Assembly: GCF_027484545.1 (NCBI RefSeq)
Contig: NZ_JAIXST010000020.1
Location: 1-49,811 of the forward strand
Length of the DNA: 49,811 nucleotides
Direction: 5' to 3'
Source: Runella sp.
GTDB lineage: Bacteria > Bacteroidota > Bacteroidia > Cytophagales > Spirosomataceae
Part shown: positions 1-8,286 of the stretch, piece after piece
Layout of the letters: each line of letters begins with the position of its first letter
Numbering within the stretch: the first letter of the stretch is position 1
Notes under the pieces: model-generated
Told to the model about the DNA's origin: nothing
The model's database searches: none
Seen by the model: only the letters and a program-made list of their open reading frames with translations
Position numbers and translations under genes: made by a program

Positions 1-187
1 ATATTTCTTTTTGTTGCTAATTTTGAATGACATCTGATTGGAGTTAAATTAGTAAGTGAGATTCCTAACTAACTCTTTTCGGGTGTCTTTTGTCTTTACC
101 CTATTTTAAAACAGCCTCTCAGAATTCCAATTCTTCAAGCAAGTCATTTTTTTCCTTTTGCGTCGTTATCAAATGTTATCAATCAAG

Positions 188-224
188 TTTTGGAACTCCT
201 AAAACAAGCTTAGGAGTTCCAAAA
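188..224 (-). terminator. Strong hairpin after the TonB receptor gene
   Basis: Two 15-base arms (188-202 and 210-224) are exact reverse complements around a 7-base loop, and A/T runs flank both sides. The hairpin begins two bases after the receptor stop codon, so it should end that transcript; its symmetry would let it work in both directions. Bases 1-187 beyond it hold no gene I can support. Confidence 0.75.
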
Positions 225-225
225 A

Positions 226-2688
226 TTAAAACTTCAAACCTACACTCACCAGAAAGTTTCGTCCTGCCTGCGGATAGTAGAAGTTTTCGGTAGTGGTTTG
301 TCCGCCGTAAATGTAGCTGTACGTATAGCCGTTGGATTCATACAATTCATTGAAAACGTTGTTGGCCAGCGCGCTCACCGTAATTTCATTCATCCATTTG
401 GGCTTAATTCGGTAAATCAAACGAAGGTCGTTGGTGAAATACGCATCCAATTTACGGCCTTCATTAGAGGTATTATCCAAATATTGTTTCCCAACGTATT
501 TGGTCAACAACGCCAATTCCAGATTCTTCGCGGGTGTATACAGGAGTTGGCTTCCGACAATCACATTGGGCGACAGAGCAATGTCTGAATTGCCGTGGTT
601 GGTGGTTTTGTAACCGCCGTTTTCGTCATCGTAATTGACAACATACTCCGTAAAATTCTTGATTTTATTTTGGCTCAACGTCGCGTTGGCATTCCATTTC
701 CATTGTTTGCTCAACTGCGCTCCAAACTCCAATTCAATCCCCGCCCGGTAGCTTTCCGGCACGTTGATTTTGATGGGGTTGCCTACGTCGTTCAACTGTC
801 CGGATACTACCAATTGATTTTTGTAATCCATGTAATAACCGCCAACGGAAGCTGCTACGCGCCCTTTTTGGAAACGATAGCCCACTTCTAAGTCACGCAA
901 GGTTTCCGGATTGGGCTGAATTTGTCGAGTCGATTCCGTAAAATCATCCCGGTTGGGCTCCCGATGGGCTAAACTAAACGAAGCAAAAGCCGTACTGCTT
1001 GCCGAAACTTGGTACGTTATGCCTGCTTTGGGGTTGAAAAACGAATAATTGACATCGTGTAATTGCTGCCGTTGCTGATTGTCATCGCCTTTGATAAAGT
1101 AACCAACCTTACGAAGTTGGACATCGGCAAAAACATTGAGCTTTTCCGAAAGTTGATAGTATACCTTACCGTACAAATTGAAATCTGTTTTCAAACCTAC
1201 GCTTTGATAATACCGCTGACGGATACTGCTGCTGCTCGCAAAACGTGACCAAATCACTTCCCCAAAGTGGTCTCCATCGTATTGATTCCATCCTCCCCCA
1301 ATGTTCGCCGTCAGTTTTTTGAAACTGTTGTAATCTAAGGAAAACGTTGAGCCATAAAAAGCGTTATCCAGCCAACGGCGGCGAATCAAATCGCTGCGCG
1401 TAATGGTCTGATTTCCGACAACTACATCGGGCAGTTTATAGTTTTTCAATTTATCATTGTCGCGGTATTGCTCATAGTAACCTCGTCCTTTTACCAAAAA
1501 CCCGTTTAGGTTGAAAGTCCAATTTTTAGAAAGATTGTGCGATGAAATCAATTGGTAATGGTCCTGCTGATAATTGTCCGTTTGGTTGTCGTACAAATAC
1601 AGATTGTAGGTGCGGCTGTTGGAATTCAACAGATTTTGGGCGTCGCGTTCATTCAGTCCATTACGGTCAATGTAAGCCGATATGCCTTCGCGGTCGCCTT
1701 TGAGACGGGCTTCGGGAATTCCTTCCCATGCCTGATACGTGACTTCTTTACCCGAAAACACATTCATCCGTACCGAGCTTTTCTTGCCGAAATAAGCCCC
1801 AGACACGTAAAAAGAACCTAAATCCGACTTGGAACGGTCAATAAAACCGTCGGAAGTGATTTTTGACAAACGGGCATCCAACGTAAATTTGTTATTCAAC
1901 AAACCCGTTCCAGCCAAAATCGTGTGTTTTTTTGTATTGAAAGACCCAAACGAATTGTTGATTTCGGCATACGCCTCTTTTCTAAACTCATTGGTATTGA
2001 TGTTGACAGTGGCGCCAAAAGCAGCGGCACCGTTGGTAGAAGTCCCCACTCCTCGCTGAATCTGCACACTGCTGACTGAAGAACCAAAATCGGGCATATT
2101 TACCCAAAAGGTTCCCTGACTTTCAGCATCGTTGTAAGGAATCCCGTTGATTGTCACGTTGATACGGGTAGCATCCGTTCCACGAATGCGTAAGCCCGTG
2201 TATCCTACGCCCGCTCCTGCATCCGATGTCGTAACGAGTGACGGCGTAAAGTTGAGCAATACGGGCAAGTCCTGTCCCAGATTTTGTTTGCTCAATTCGA
2301 GTTTACCAACGTTCGTAAAGGCCACACCCGAATTTTGATTGGCCCGCGTGGCATTGATGACCACTTCGTCGGCGTTGAAAGAACTGCGTTTGAGTTGAAT
2401 GGGATTAGTGTCCGCTTGTAAATCTGAAATAGTGACGCTTTTGCTTTCATACCCCACGTACGAAATTTCTACGATATTGGTATTATCGGGAAGATTTGAG
2501 AGAGAGAATTCCCCTTTTGCGTTTGTCACCGTTCCCCGAAAACTCCCCGCTCGAATAGTAGCACCGGGCAACGGTGTACCGTCTTCGGCGTCAATGATCT
2601 TACCCGACACAGATAGTTGGGCAAGTGCAGGCACGTACAGCAACACTCCCGTTGCCACGGCCAAAAACCAAGATGTAATCTTTTGCAT
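226..2688 (-). CDS. TonB-dependent outer-membrane receptor, probably for thiamine or a precursor
   Basis: An 820-residue outer-membrane active transporter. Seen in the sequence: a signal peptide of about 24 residues ending near ALAQ, a carboxypeptidase-regulatory-like domain (about 25-105) typical of Bacteroidota receptors, a plug domain (about 110-230, with the GLRIRGTDATRINVTINGIP stretch), then a long beta-barrel ending in the terminal Phe expected for outer-membrane insertion (SVGLKF). The start is fixed by the ribosome-binding site, which overlaps a TPP riboswitch directly upstream. Riboswitch control is the main clue to substrate: TPP-regulated TonB receptors are known in Bacteroidota and are taken to import thiamine compounds. 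No thiamine biosynthesis gene, PnuT or thiamine kinase is in view, so the substrate is inferred from regulation only. A hairpin follows the stop, so the gene is probably monocistronic. Confidence 0.92.
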   Translation of the reverse strand: MQKITSWFLAVATGVLLYVPALAQLSVSGKIIDAEDGTPLPGATIRAGSFRGTVTNAKGEFSLSNLPDNTNIVEISYVGYESKSVTISDLQADTNPIQLKRSSFNADEVVINATRANQNSGVAFTNVGKLELSKQNLGQDLPVLLNFTPSLVTTSDAGAGVGYTGLRIRGTDATRINVTINGIPYNDAESQGTFWVNMPDFGSSVSSVQIQRGVGTSTNGAAAFGATVNINTNEFRKEAYAEINNSFGSFNTKKHTILAGTGLLNNKFTLDARLSKITSDGFIDRSKSDLGSFYVSGAYFGKKSSVRMNVFSGKEVTYQAWEGIPEARLKGDREGISAYIDRNGLNERDAQNLLNSNSRTYNLYLYDNQTDNYQQDHYQLISSHNLSKNWTFNLNGFLVKGRGYYEQYRDNDKLKNYKLPDVVVGNQTITRSDLIRRRWLDNAFYGSTFSLDYNSFKKLTANIGGGWNQYDGDHFGEVIWSRFASSSSIRQRYYQSVGLKTDFNLYGKVYYQLSEKLNVFADVQLRKVGYFIKGDDNQQRQQLHDVNYSFFNPKAGITYQVSASSTAFASFSLAHREPNRDDFTESTRQIQPNPETLRDLEVGYRFQKGRVAASVGGYYMDYKNQLVVSGQLNDVGNPIKINVPESYRAGIELEFGAQLSKQWKWNANATLSQNKIKNFTEYVVNYDDENGGYKTTNHGNSDIALSPNVIVGSQLLYTPAKNLELALLTKYVGKQYLDNTSNEGRKLDAYFTNDLRLIYRIKPKWMNEITVSALANNVFNELYESNGYTYSYIYGGQTTTENFYYPQAGRNFLVSVGLKF

Positions 2689-2693
2689 TTCTA

Positions 2694-2767
2694 ATTCCCT
2701 CCGCCGGCATTACCCGGTTCAGGTGTTAAGGGTATAATCTCAGCCCGTCATGTTAGGGCACCCCATT
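2694..2767 (-). promoter_or_regulatory. TPP riboswitch (thi box)
   Basis: Reading the minus strand toward the receptor gene, the conserved blocks occur in order: GGGGTGCC, GGCTGAGA, ACCCTT, ACCTGAACCGGGTAATGCC and GGAGGGA. These are the signature segments of the THI element, with the pyrimidine-sensing CUGAGA and the pyrophosphate-sensing ACCUGA...GGnUAAUGCC parts. The last block, GGAGGGA, is purine rich and ends 7 bases before the ATG at 2688, so it probably is also the Shine-Dalgarno sequence. Ligand binding would then hide the ribosome-binding site, that is, repression of translation. No separate terminator hairpin lies between the aptamer and the start codon. Confidence 0.93.
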
Positions 2768-2862
2768 ATGTAAAAATTCCGCGCGCCAGAATTGACTGCA
2801 AAGGTAAGAGGATAACTTTAGAAAAATACAATTCTATTTTTAAGCCGTATGAAATCAGCAAC

Positions 2863-4047
2863 TTAGCCACATCGAAAAAGCGCTTCATTCGCAATCCCCT
2901 GCACGGACTGAATCCATTCATTTTCAGCATTTTTCAAATAGTCCATCGTGGTTTTGAGTTCACCTTTACCCTGTACAAAATCAATCAAAATTTCATCACC
3001 CACCAAAATCTCCAATGCTGTACGCGGATTACCTTTTTCATAAGCACCTTCCCGCCAAAGGTTAGGCACATATTCATTAAAAATTCGGAGTAAAACCAAA
3101 GAGCTCAACAGGGAGTGATTCGCCTTCCTATGAGACAGATGTACTTGAAAACCACCGCAAAGCTCGTTGGCATATTTATGAAAAGTCGGAATGAATTGCA
3201 ATGGCCGCAACACGTAGTTCACCCACGGCAAATCATCAGTCCAGTTTTCAAAATCCCGTTTGATGTTCTGTAACGTATTCCATGCTAAAAAAGGAGCCCC
3301 CACTATCTCAAACGGGCGCGTGGTACCGCGTCCTTCACTTAAAACAGTAGCTTCAAACAAGCATTGTCCGCTGTACAAATGGGCGGTTTGCAATGAAGGA
3401 AAATTGGGGGAAGGAAAAATCTGAAAATAGAAGTCGTTGTAGTGAGGGGAAATATTGTTCAGTTCGAAATTACCGCCGTAAACGTCTTTTAGCCAAACCG
3501 CCAATTCTCCCAATGTCAAACCATGACGGTGCGGCAGTCCTTCGTGACCAATAAACGAAGCATATTTACGGCTAATCGGCGTGCCTTCCACTTGTCGATC
3601 GGCAGGATTGTGATGGTCAATGAGCCAAATTCGCGGCGGATGAGCACAGCGAGAGAGGGTTTCAAACAAATAGGCAATGGTCGTCAAATACGTAAAATAC
3701 CGACACCCAACATCCTGAATATCAATAATAATATCTTCCAATTCTTCCAATAAAGCAGGAGCCGCTTTGAGGCTTTGCTCGTCATGACCGTACAACGACA
3801 CAAAAGAGACATCCTCCCAAAATGAATAGGCTTGGGTAGTTTCGAGGGGCTCCTGGTCCTGCAATTCTGAGAAAAGGCCATGTTTCGGAACAAAGACCGT
3901 TTTCAGTACTTTTTTTTCGGCCAATACCTCAATCAGGTACTGCCGTTGTTCAAACACAAAGGCGGTTTGATTGCACAAAACCCCTACTCTACTTTGATTG
4001 AGCTGGAAAGATTGGATTAATTCGTGGAGTGAAGTATGTGATTTCAT
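2863..4047 (-). CDS. DUF1343 / NamZ-like exo-beta-N-acetylmuramidase
   Basis: A 394-residue DUF1343 protein. The family's landmarks are present: an N-terminal VGVLCNQTAF block, VFVPKHGLFS (family form: PEHGF), DIQDVGCRYFTY, an IDHHNPADRQVEG block (family form: DRPNPLGG...VEG), and the HGLTLGELA motif. Members characterised as NamZ remove N-acetylmuramic acid from the non-reducing end of peptidoglycan fragments (GH171). I see no signal peptide, unlike many secreted members, so this copy may act in the cytoplasm on recovered muropeptides; an unnoticed upstream start cannot be ruled out. The PNPL to HNPA change in the usual DRPNPLGG block is a deviation. It is divergent from the PLP enzyme gene at 4199. 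Confidence 0.82.
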   Translation of the reverse strand: MKSHTSLHELIQSFQLNQSRVGVLCNQTAFVFEQRQYLIEVLAEKKVLKTVFVPKHGLFSELQDQEPLETTQAYSFWEDVSFVSLYGHDEQSLKAAPALLEELEDIIIDIQDVGCRYFTYLTTIAYLFETLSRCAHPPRIWLIDHHNPADRQVEGTPISRKYASFIGHEGLPHRHGLTLGELAVWLKDVYGGNFELNNISPHYNDFYFQIFPSPNFPSLQTAHLYSGQCLFEATVLSEGRGTTRPFEIVGAPFLAWNTLQNIKRDFENWTDDLPWVNYVLRPLQFIPTFHKYANELCGGFQVHLSHRKANHSLLSSLVLLRIFNEYVPNLWREGAYEKGNPRTALEILVGDEILIDFVQGKGELKTTMDYLKNAENEWIQSVQGIANEALFRCG

Positions 4048-4198
4048 AAGCCGAAATGAGGGATTCAGTTCGGCAAGTTAGTAGAAACCTATTTTTGATT
4101 TTATTTTCTCCTAATAATTCATTCCCAATCATAACAATCTTAAAAATCAGTGTTCTATTTTAGCATTCCAAACGACAAAAAATATAATCACTTTCTTA

Positions 4199-5359
4199 AT
4201 GCACCCTTCCCAAATTATCAACGAACTCGCCGAAGACCGCGAACTGTATTTTAACGCCGTAAGCCCGCCCATTGTCCAAACCAGTAATTTCGCTTTCAAA
4301 GATTTTGCCTCATTGCGGGGAGCGTTTGACGACGAAATGTCCACCTATTTGTATTCCCGGGGCATTAACCCAACAGTAGATATTTTACGACAAAAACTGG
4401 CGGCTTTGGACGAAGCCGAAGATTGTTTGGTGCTCAATAGCGGTGCCTCCGCTATTTTTTGCGCAGTCATGTCCAATGTTCAGGCAGGCGACCACATCAT
4501 CAGCGTTCATAAACCTTATACGTGGGCTTGGAAGCTTTTTGACAACATTTTGCCGCGTTATGCCGTCACTACCACTTACGTAGATGGTACTTGTATTGAA
4601 AACTTTGAAGCCGCTATTCAGCCCAATACCAAAGTAATTTATCTGGAATCTCCCAATACGCTGACGTTTGAGTTACAGGATTTAGAAGCCGTGGCCCAAT
4701 TGGCTAAATCGAAAGGCATTATTACCATTATTGACAACAGTTATTGCACGCCACTGTTCCAAAAGCCTCATCGTTTGGGTATTGATTTGTGTTTGCAATC
4801 AGCCACTAAATACATTGGCGGTCATTCGGACACGGTCGGTGGTGTATTGACGGGTAGCAAAGCCATGATAAAGCAGATTTTTGACCGCGAAGCCTTGAAT
4901 ACCGGTGCTTTTATATCGCCTTTCAACGGTTGGTTGTTGCTGCGGGGATTGCGTACGCTGCCCATTCGCCTAAAACACATTTCGGAAAGCACTCAAAAAG
5001 TCCTTGCTTTTCTGAAATCTCATCCCAACATCGAAAAGGTCTATTTCCCTTTTGACCCTGATTTTTCGCAATACAAATTGGCTCAAAAACAGATGACGGG
5101 TGCCTGCGGTTTGCTTACTATTGCCCTCAAAGCCGAAAGCTATGAGCAAATCGAAGCCTTTGCCAAATCCTTAAAACACTTCTTATTGGCCGTGAGTTGG
5201 GGAGGACACGAATCACTCATTATGCCCAAATGCGCCGGGCTCTGTCCCGAAGAATTTGATGCTTCTAACCAAGAACATCGCCTCATACGACTCTACATCG
5301 GGTTGGAAGAAGCCGATTATCTGATTGAAGATTTGACACATGCTTTGGCCCGTTTATAA
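4199..5359 (+). CDS. Cys/Met-metabolism PLP enzyme (trans-sulfuration family)
   Basis: A 386-residue fold-type I PLP enzyme of the cystathionine gamma-synthase / gamma-lyase / O-acetylhomoserine sulfhydrylase family. The PLP lysine is K204 in SATKYIGGHSD, the aspartate that holds the pyridine nitrogen is D179 in IIDNSYCTP, and the SGASAI block (81-86) binds the phosphate. The N-terminal PPIVQTSNF block is also typical. Length matches the family. Substrate choice within the family (cystathionine, methionine or O-acetylhomoserine) cannot be read from the motifs, so I give no symbol. The ATG at 4199 lies just downstream of an A/T-rich region shared with the divergent DUF1343 gene. Confidence 0.88.
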   Translation: MHPSQIINELAEDRELYFNAVSPPIVQTSNFAFKDFASLRGAFDDEMSTYLYSRGINPTVDILRQKLAALDEAEDCLVLNSGASAIFCAVMSNVQAGDHIISVHKPYTWAWKLFDNILPRYAVTTTYVDGTCIENFEAAIQPNTKVIYLESPNTLTFELQDLEAVAQLAKSKGIITIIDNSYCTPLFQKPHRLGIDLCLQSATKYIGGHSDTVGGVLTGSKAMIKQIFDREALNTGAFISPFNGWLLLRGLRTLPIRLKHISESTQKVLAFLKSHPNIEKVYFPFDPDFSQYKLAQKQMTGACGLLTIALKAESYEQIEAFAKSLKHFLLAVSWGGHESLIMPKCAGLCPEEFDASNQEHRLIRLYIGLEEADYLIEDLTHALARL

Positions 5360-5408
5360 TCTTTTACAAGCAATTGGTCAAAAATAGCCCACGGATGAAA
5401 GAGATTGG

Positions 5409-5477
5409 ACAGATTCTCACGGATTAAATCCGTTCTAAACCGCGGTCCGCTGCTGCGGTTTTATCCGTACAATCTGT
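5409..5477. repeat. Imperfect long palindrome between genes
   Basis: Arms ACAGATTCTCACGGAT (5409-5424) and ATCCGTACAATCTGT (5463-5477) are near reverse complements with one gap. A second, inner 7-base stem AAACCGC/GCGGTTT lies at 5437-5443 and 5455-5461. It sits after the PLP enzyme gene and before rhaM, where it could terminate transcription. The composition looks like a dispersed intergenic repeat rather than a unique sequence; that needs a genome comparison. Confidence 0.55.
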
Positions 5478-5595
5478 GTTCCATTATCAGTTCTGTGTAA
5501 AACTGTAAAGAACAAAAAAATACAATTCCATAAAAGTACAGGAGGGTTGCGCCTTTAGATTCTTTTTGATTTGTTAGACCAATTCCTAAATCACC

Positions 5596-5910
5596 ATGCA
5601 CGAAATCGCCTTTTTGATGAAACTCAAACCCGGTTTTGAGGAAGAATACAAAAAACGCCACGACGAAATTTGGCCCGAGCTTTCCGAAGCATTGACCGCT
5701 GCGGGAGTAAGCGACTATTCCATTTACCTTGAACGCGCCACGGGAGTCTTATTTGCTGTCCAAAAACGTACCAAAAATCATACCGCTGACGCATTACCTC
5801 AACTGCCGATTGTAAAAAAATGGTGGGCTTACATGGCCGATATTATGGATACCAACCCCGACAATTCGCCCGTAAGTACGTCGTTAGAATGCGTTTTTCA
5901 CATGGATTAA
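5596..5910 (+). CDS. rhaM: L-rhamnose mutarotase
   Basis: A 104-residue protein that interconverts alpha and beta anomers of L-rhamnose. It aligns throughout with E. coli RhaM as I recall that sequence: the catalytic histidine H22 in [10 protein letters not shown], the [13 protein letters not shown] strand, the WWAYMADIM helix and the NPDNSPVS loop are all in place. No rhamnose isomerase, kinase, aldolase or transporter is nearby; the neighbour is a Gfo/Idh/MocA oxidoreductase. In Bacteroidota such stand-alone RhaM proteins often accompany genes for other sugar breakdown, so the sugar may not be rhamnose. A strong hairpin follows the stop codon. Confidence 0.93.
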   Translation: MHEIAFLMKLKPGFEEEYKKRHDEIWPELSEALTAAGVSDYSIYLERATGVLFAVQKRTKNHTADALPQLPIVKKWWAYMADIMDTNPDNSPVSTSLECVFHMD

Positions 5911-5917
5911 TAAAATC

Positions 5918-5965
5918 AAACCTCACAGGTTTTACGGTACAATAGTATGCAAACCTGTGAGGTTT
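5918..5965 (+). terminator. 15-bp palindrome after rhaM
   Basis: AAACCTCACAGGTTT (5918-5932) and AAACCTGTGAGGTTT (5951-5965) are exact reverse complements around an 18-base loop, with T residues after the right arm. It lies 7 bases after the rhaM stop codon and 21 bases before the ATG of the next gene. The right arm contains an in-frame GTG (5957) that could be mistaken for the start of that gene. Confidence 0.7.
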
Positions 5966-5986
5966 TTACCACAACTCCTTCCTACT

Positions 5987-7339
5987 ATGAACAACCCTCA
6001 GGAAACCTTTAACCGTCGCGAGTTTTTACAGAAATCTTCGTTGGCTACGGCGGGGGTACTGGCATCAGCACCTTTGTTTGCCAATGCAACTGCTACCGCC
6101 AAACGCAAAGTAGCCATGGTGGGTACAGGCCACCGTGGCACAAGCATGTGGGGCGTACCCGTTGTCAAAGAATTCGGTGATATTATTGAGTTTGTAGGTC
6201 TTTGCGACATCAACCCCGGACGCGCTGAAACGGCCCGCAAAATGCTCAACGTCAATTGCCCGCTATACACTGACTTTGAGAAAATGATGCGCGAAGCCAA
6301 ACCCGATTTACTTATTGTGACTACGGTAGACGCTACCCACGACCAATTCATCATCAAAGGCATGGAAATGGGCGCTGACATCATTACCGAAAAGCCCATG
6401 ACGACGGATGAAGCTAAATGTCAGGCGATTTTGGATGCTGAAAAACGTACGGGCAAAAAAGTAACGGTTACGTTCAACTATCGCTATTCGCCTCACCGCC
6501 AGAAATTATATGAACTTTTGCGCGAAGGGGCCATTGGTAAAATAACTTCGGTTGATTTTCACTGGTACCTTGACACTCGTCACGGCGCTGATTATTTTCG
6601 TCGTTGGCATCGCCTCAAAGAAAACAGCGGGTCGCTTTGGGTGCACAAAGCCAGTCACCATTTTGATCTGTTGAATTGGTGGTTGGAGTCGGAACCCGAA
6701 AGCGTATTTGCTCAAGGTTCACTGGAACATTATGGTAAAAACGGCGCGGTAAGAGGGAACAATTGCCGTACCTGCGACCACAAAACTGATTGTAAATTTT
6801 ATTGGGATATTAACAAAGACAAGCGCCTGACGGCGCTCTACGTTGACAATGAAAAACACGACGGCTACCTGCGCGACGGTTGCGTGTTTAAAGAAGATAT
6901 TAACATTTACGATAAAATGGCGGCTACGATTCATTACGCCAACGGTGTCAATGTGAGTTATTCGCTTACTACGTATTCACCCTACGAGGGGTACCGAATT
7001 GCCTTCAACGGTACGAAAGGCCGTTTGGAAGCGTGGATAAAAGAAGCCGGAAAAATGACGATTGAACCGTATGATGAATTGATGCTTTCCAAAAACTTTG
7101 GTGAAGTGGAATACATTAAAGTGCAACAAGCCGAAGGACACGGCGGCGGTGACGCTCGCTTACGGGACAAGATTTTCCGTAATCCAAATTCGGCAGATAC
7201 ATTCCGTCAATTGGCCGGCAGCCGCGACGGAGCTATGGCTATTTTGGTAGGCATAGGTGCTCGCAAGAGCATCCAAACGGGCCTACCCGTAAAAATCGCC
7301 GACCTCACCGATTTGAAGCCGATAGCTGTAAAGGTTTAG
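5987..7339 (+). CDS. Tat-exported Gfo/Idh/MocA family oxidoreductase
   Basis: A 450-residue NAD(P)-dependent sugar oxidoreductase family member. Start chosen at the ATG 5987 because it gives a normal twin-arginine leader (NRREFLQKSSLATAGVLASA); a GTG 30 bases upstream falls inside the rhaM hairpin. After the leader comes a Rossmann domain (VAMVGTGHRG, about residues 40-50), then ITEKPMTTD, which holds the family's EKP motif, and a C-terminal alpha/beta substrate domain. A cysteine cluster CRTCDHKTDC (about 259-268) suggests a metal-binding insert, as seen in some secreted members. Export means it probably acts in the periplasm on a polysaccharide-derived sugar with a tightly bound cofactor. 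It may work with the neighbouring mutarotase. Substrate unknown. Confidence 0.88.
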   Translation: MNNPQETFNRREFLQKSSLATAGVLASAPLFANATATAKRKVAMVGTGHRGTSMWGVPVVKEFGDIIEFVGLCDINPGRAETARKMLNVNCPLYTDFEKMMREAKPDLLIVTTVDATHDQFIIKGMEMGADIITEKPMTTDEAKCQAILDAEKRTGKKVTVTFNYRYSPHRQKLYELLREGAIGKITSVDFHWYLDTRHGADYFRRWHRLKENSGSLWVHKASHHFDLLNWWLESEPESVFAQGSLEHYGKNGAVRGNNCRTCDHKTDCKFYWDINKDKRLTALYVDNEKHDGYLRDGCVFKEDINIYDKMAATIHYANGVNVSYSLTTYSPYEGYRIAFNGTKGRLEAWIKEAGKMTIEPYDELMLSKNFGEVEYIKVQQAEGHGGGDARLRDKIFRNPNSADTFRQLAGSRDGAMAILVGIGARKSIQTGLPVKIADLTDLKPIAVKV

Positions 7340-7351
7340 TTTATAAGTTTG

Positions 7352-7401
7352 GGGTTTACAGTTTTTAGGTTAGAATGTTGAAACTTAAAAACTGTAAACC
7401 C
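7352..7401. terminator. 16-bp palindrome between converging genes
   Basis: GGGTTTACAGTTTTTA (7352-7367) and TAAAAACTGTAAACCC (7386-7401) are exact reverse complements. It lies between the converging oxidoreductase and DUF547 genes and can serve both. Further copies of the GTAAACT unit follow at about 7407-7420. The same GTTTACAGTT unit occurs inside the coding sequence at 31909-31939. Confidence 0.7.
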
Positions 7402-7433
7402 TAAATTGTAAACTGTAAACTACTTACTGCCAA

Positions 7434-8195
7434 CTATTTCCCGTTCAACTCCCAATTGTAGTCGTTGTATGAAATGGGCGTATTCTTGTCTATTTTCGTC
7501 GCAGAATATTTATTGAGCCAATCCACCATCGGCATTTTTTTGGTAAAATCTCCCCCGTACCAAGATAAAATCTTCGACACCTCTGCCTTGTCTTTGGTCA
7601 CGTTGTTTTTGGATTTGTCATTGATAAAATCACGGGCCTGATTGTCCAATTGCTTATCTAAACGCTCTGCCACAAACGCCTCATTGCGAAGCGGAGGACA
7701 CGATTTTGCGGCACAAACCAAGGCAAAGTGAATACGGGGCTCGTCAAATTTTTTACGAATGATACCGTGTTCGATATTATTCAAATCCATTTTCGTGTTA
7801 CCAATCTTAATAAACTTCACATCCCAAGGCGTGTTGACAAAGGGAATTTTAATCTTCGACCCAATGTCTTTAATGCTGCTGATGCCCGGATAATTATCCA
7901 AAATCAATTGAATGGTAAATGCATTGTAAGCGTTGATCCAATACGTCAACTGCTCTTCTTTACTCCACGTTTTTTCATTGGGAGCACTGGTACTGAGCAT
8001 GTCCAGGTACTTTTTCAGCTCGTCGTAATCTTTTTTAAAGGCAGTGTAATTCACAAAACCTTTGTCGTTTACGTGTTTTTTCAGAAGTTTGTCCCAAGCA
8101 GAGTGGTCGACGGGTGCGGCATCGGAAGTGGGAGTGGCTGTACAGCTACCAAAAAGTGCCGCAACAAATAACACAATGAAAGCGAAACTGCGCAT
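7434..8195 (-). CDS. DUF547 lipoprotein
   Basis: A 253-residue protein with a lipoprotein signal peptide: hydrophobic stretch then LFGSC with the lipidated cysteine C18. The mature part is a DUF547 domain, recognisable from LTYWINAYNAFTIQLIL, the NNIEHGIIRKKF segment and HFALVCAAKSCPPLRNEAF, which contains the conserved cysteine and histidine that suggest a thiol-based active site. No activity has been firmly assigned to the family, so I do not name one. Expected to be anchored in the outer or inner membrane facing the periplasm. Transcribed alone, converging with the oxidoreductase gene over a shared hairpin. Confidence 0.88.
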   Translation of the reverse strand: MRSFAFIVLFVAALFGSCTATPTSDAAPVDHSAWDKLLKKHVNDKGFVNYTAFKKDYDELKKYLDMLSTSAPNEKTWSKEEQLTYWINAYNAFTIQLILDNYPGISSIKDIGSKIKIPFVNTPWDVKFIKIGNTKMDLNNIEHGIIRKKFDEPRIHFALVCAAKSCPPLRNEAFVAERLDKQLDNQARDFINDKSKNNVTKDKAEVSKILSWYGGDFTKKMPMVDWLNKYSATKIDKNTPISYNDYNWELNGK

Positions 8196-8286
8196 AATTT
8201 TAAGTTGTTTTTACAATACAAACGTTAATTCTGACTAAAAGAGATTTTCAACCTGCTATTTAGCAATAAATAATTGTGCCAATCGC

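Noticed and set aside
90-293. Open frame on the plus strand at the window start
   Set aside because: It runs through the receptor terminator hairpin and into the receptor gene; no family features.
5957-5986. GTG start for the Gfo/Idh/MocA gene
   Set aside because: It lies in the right arm of the rhaM hairpin; the ATG at 5987 gives a normal Tat leader.
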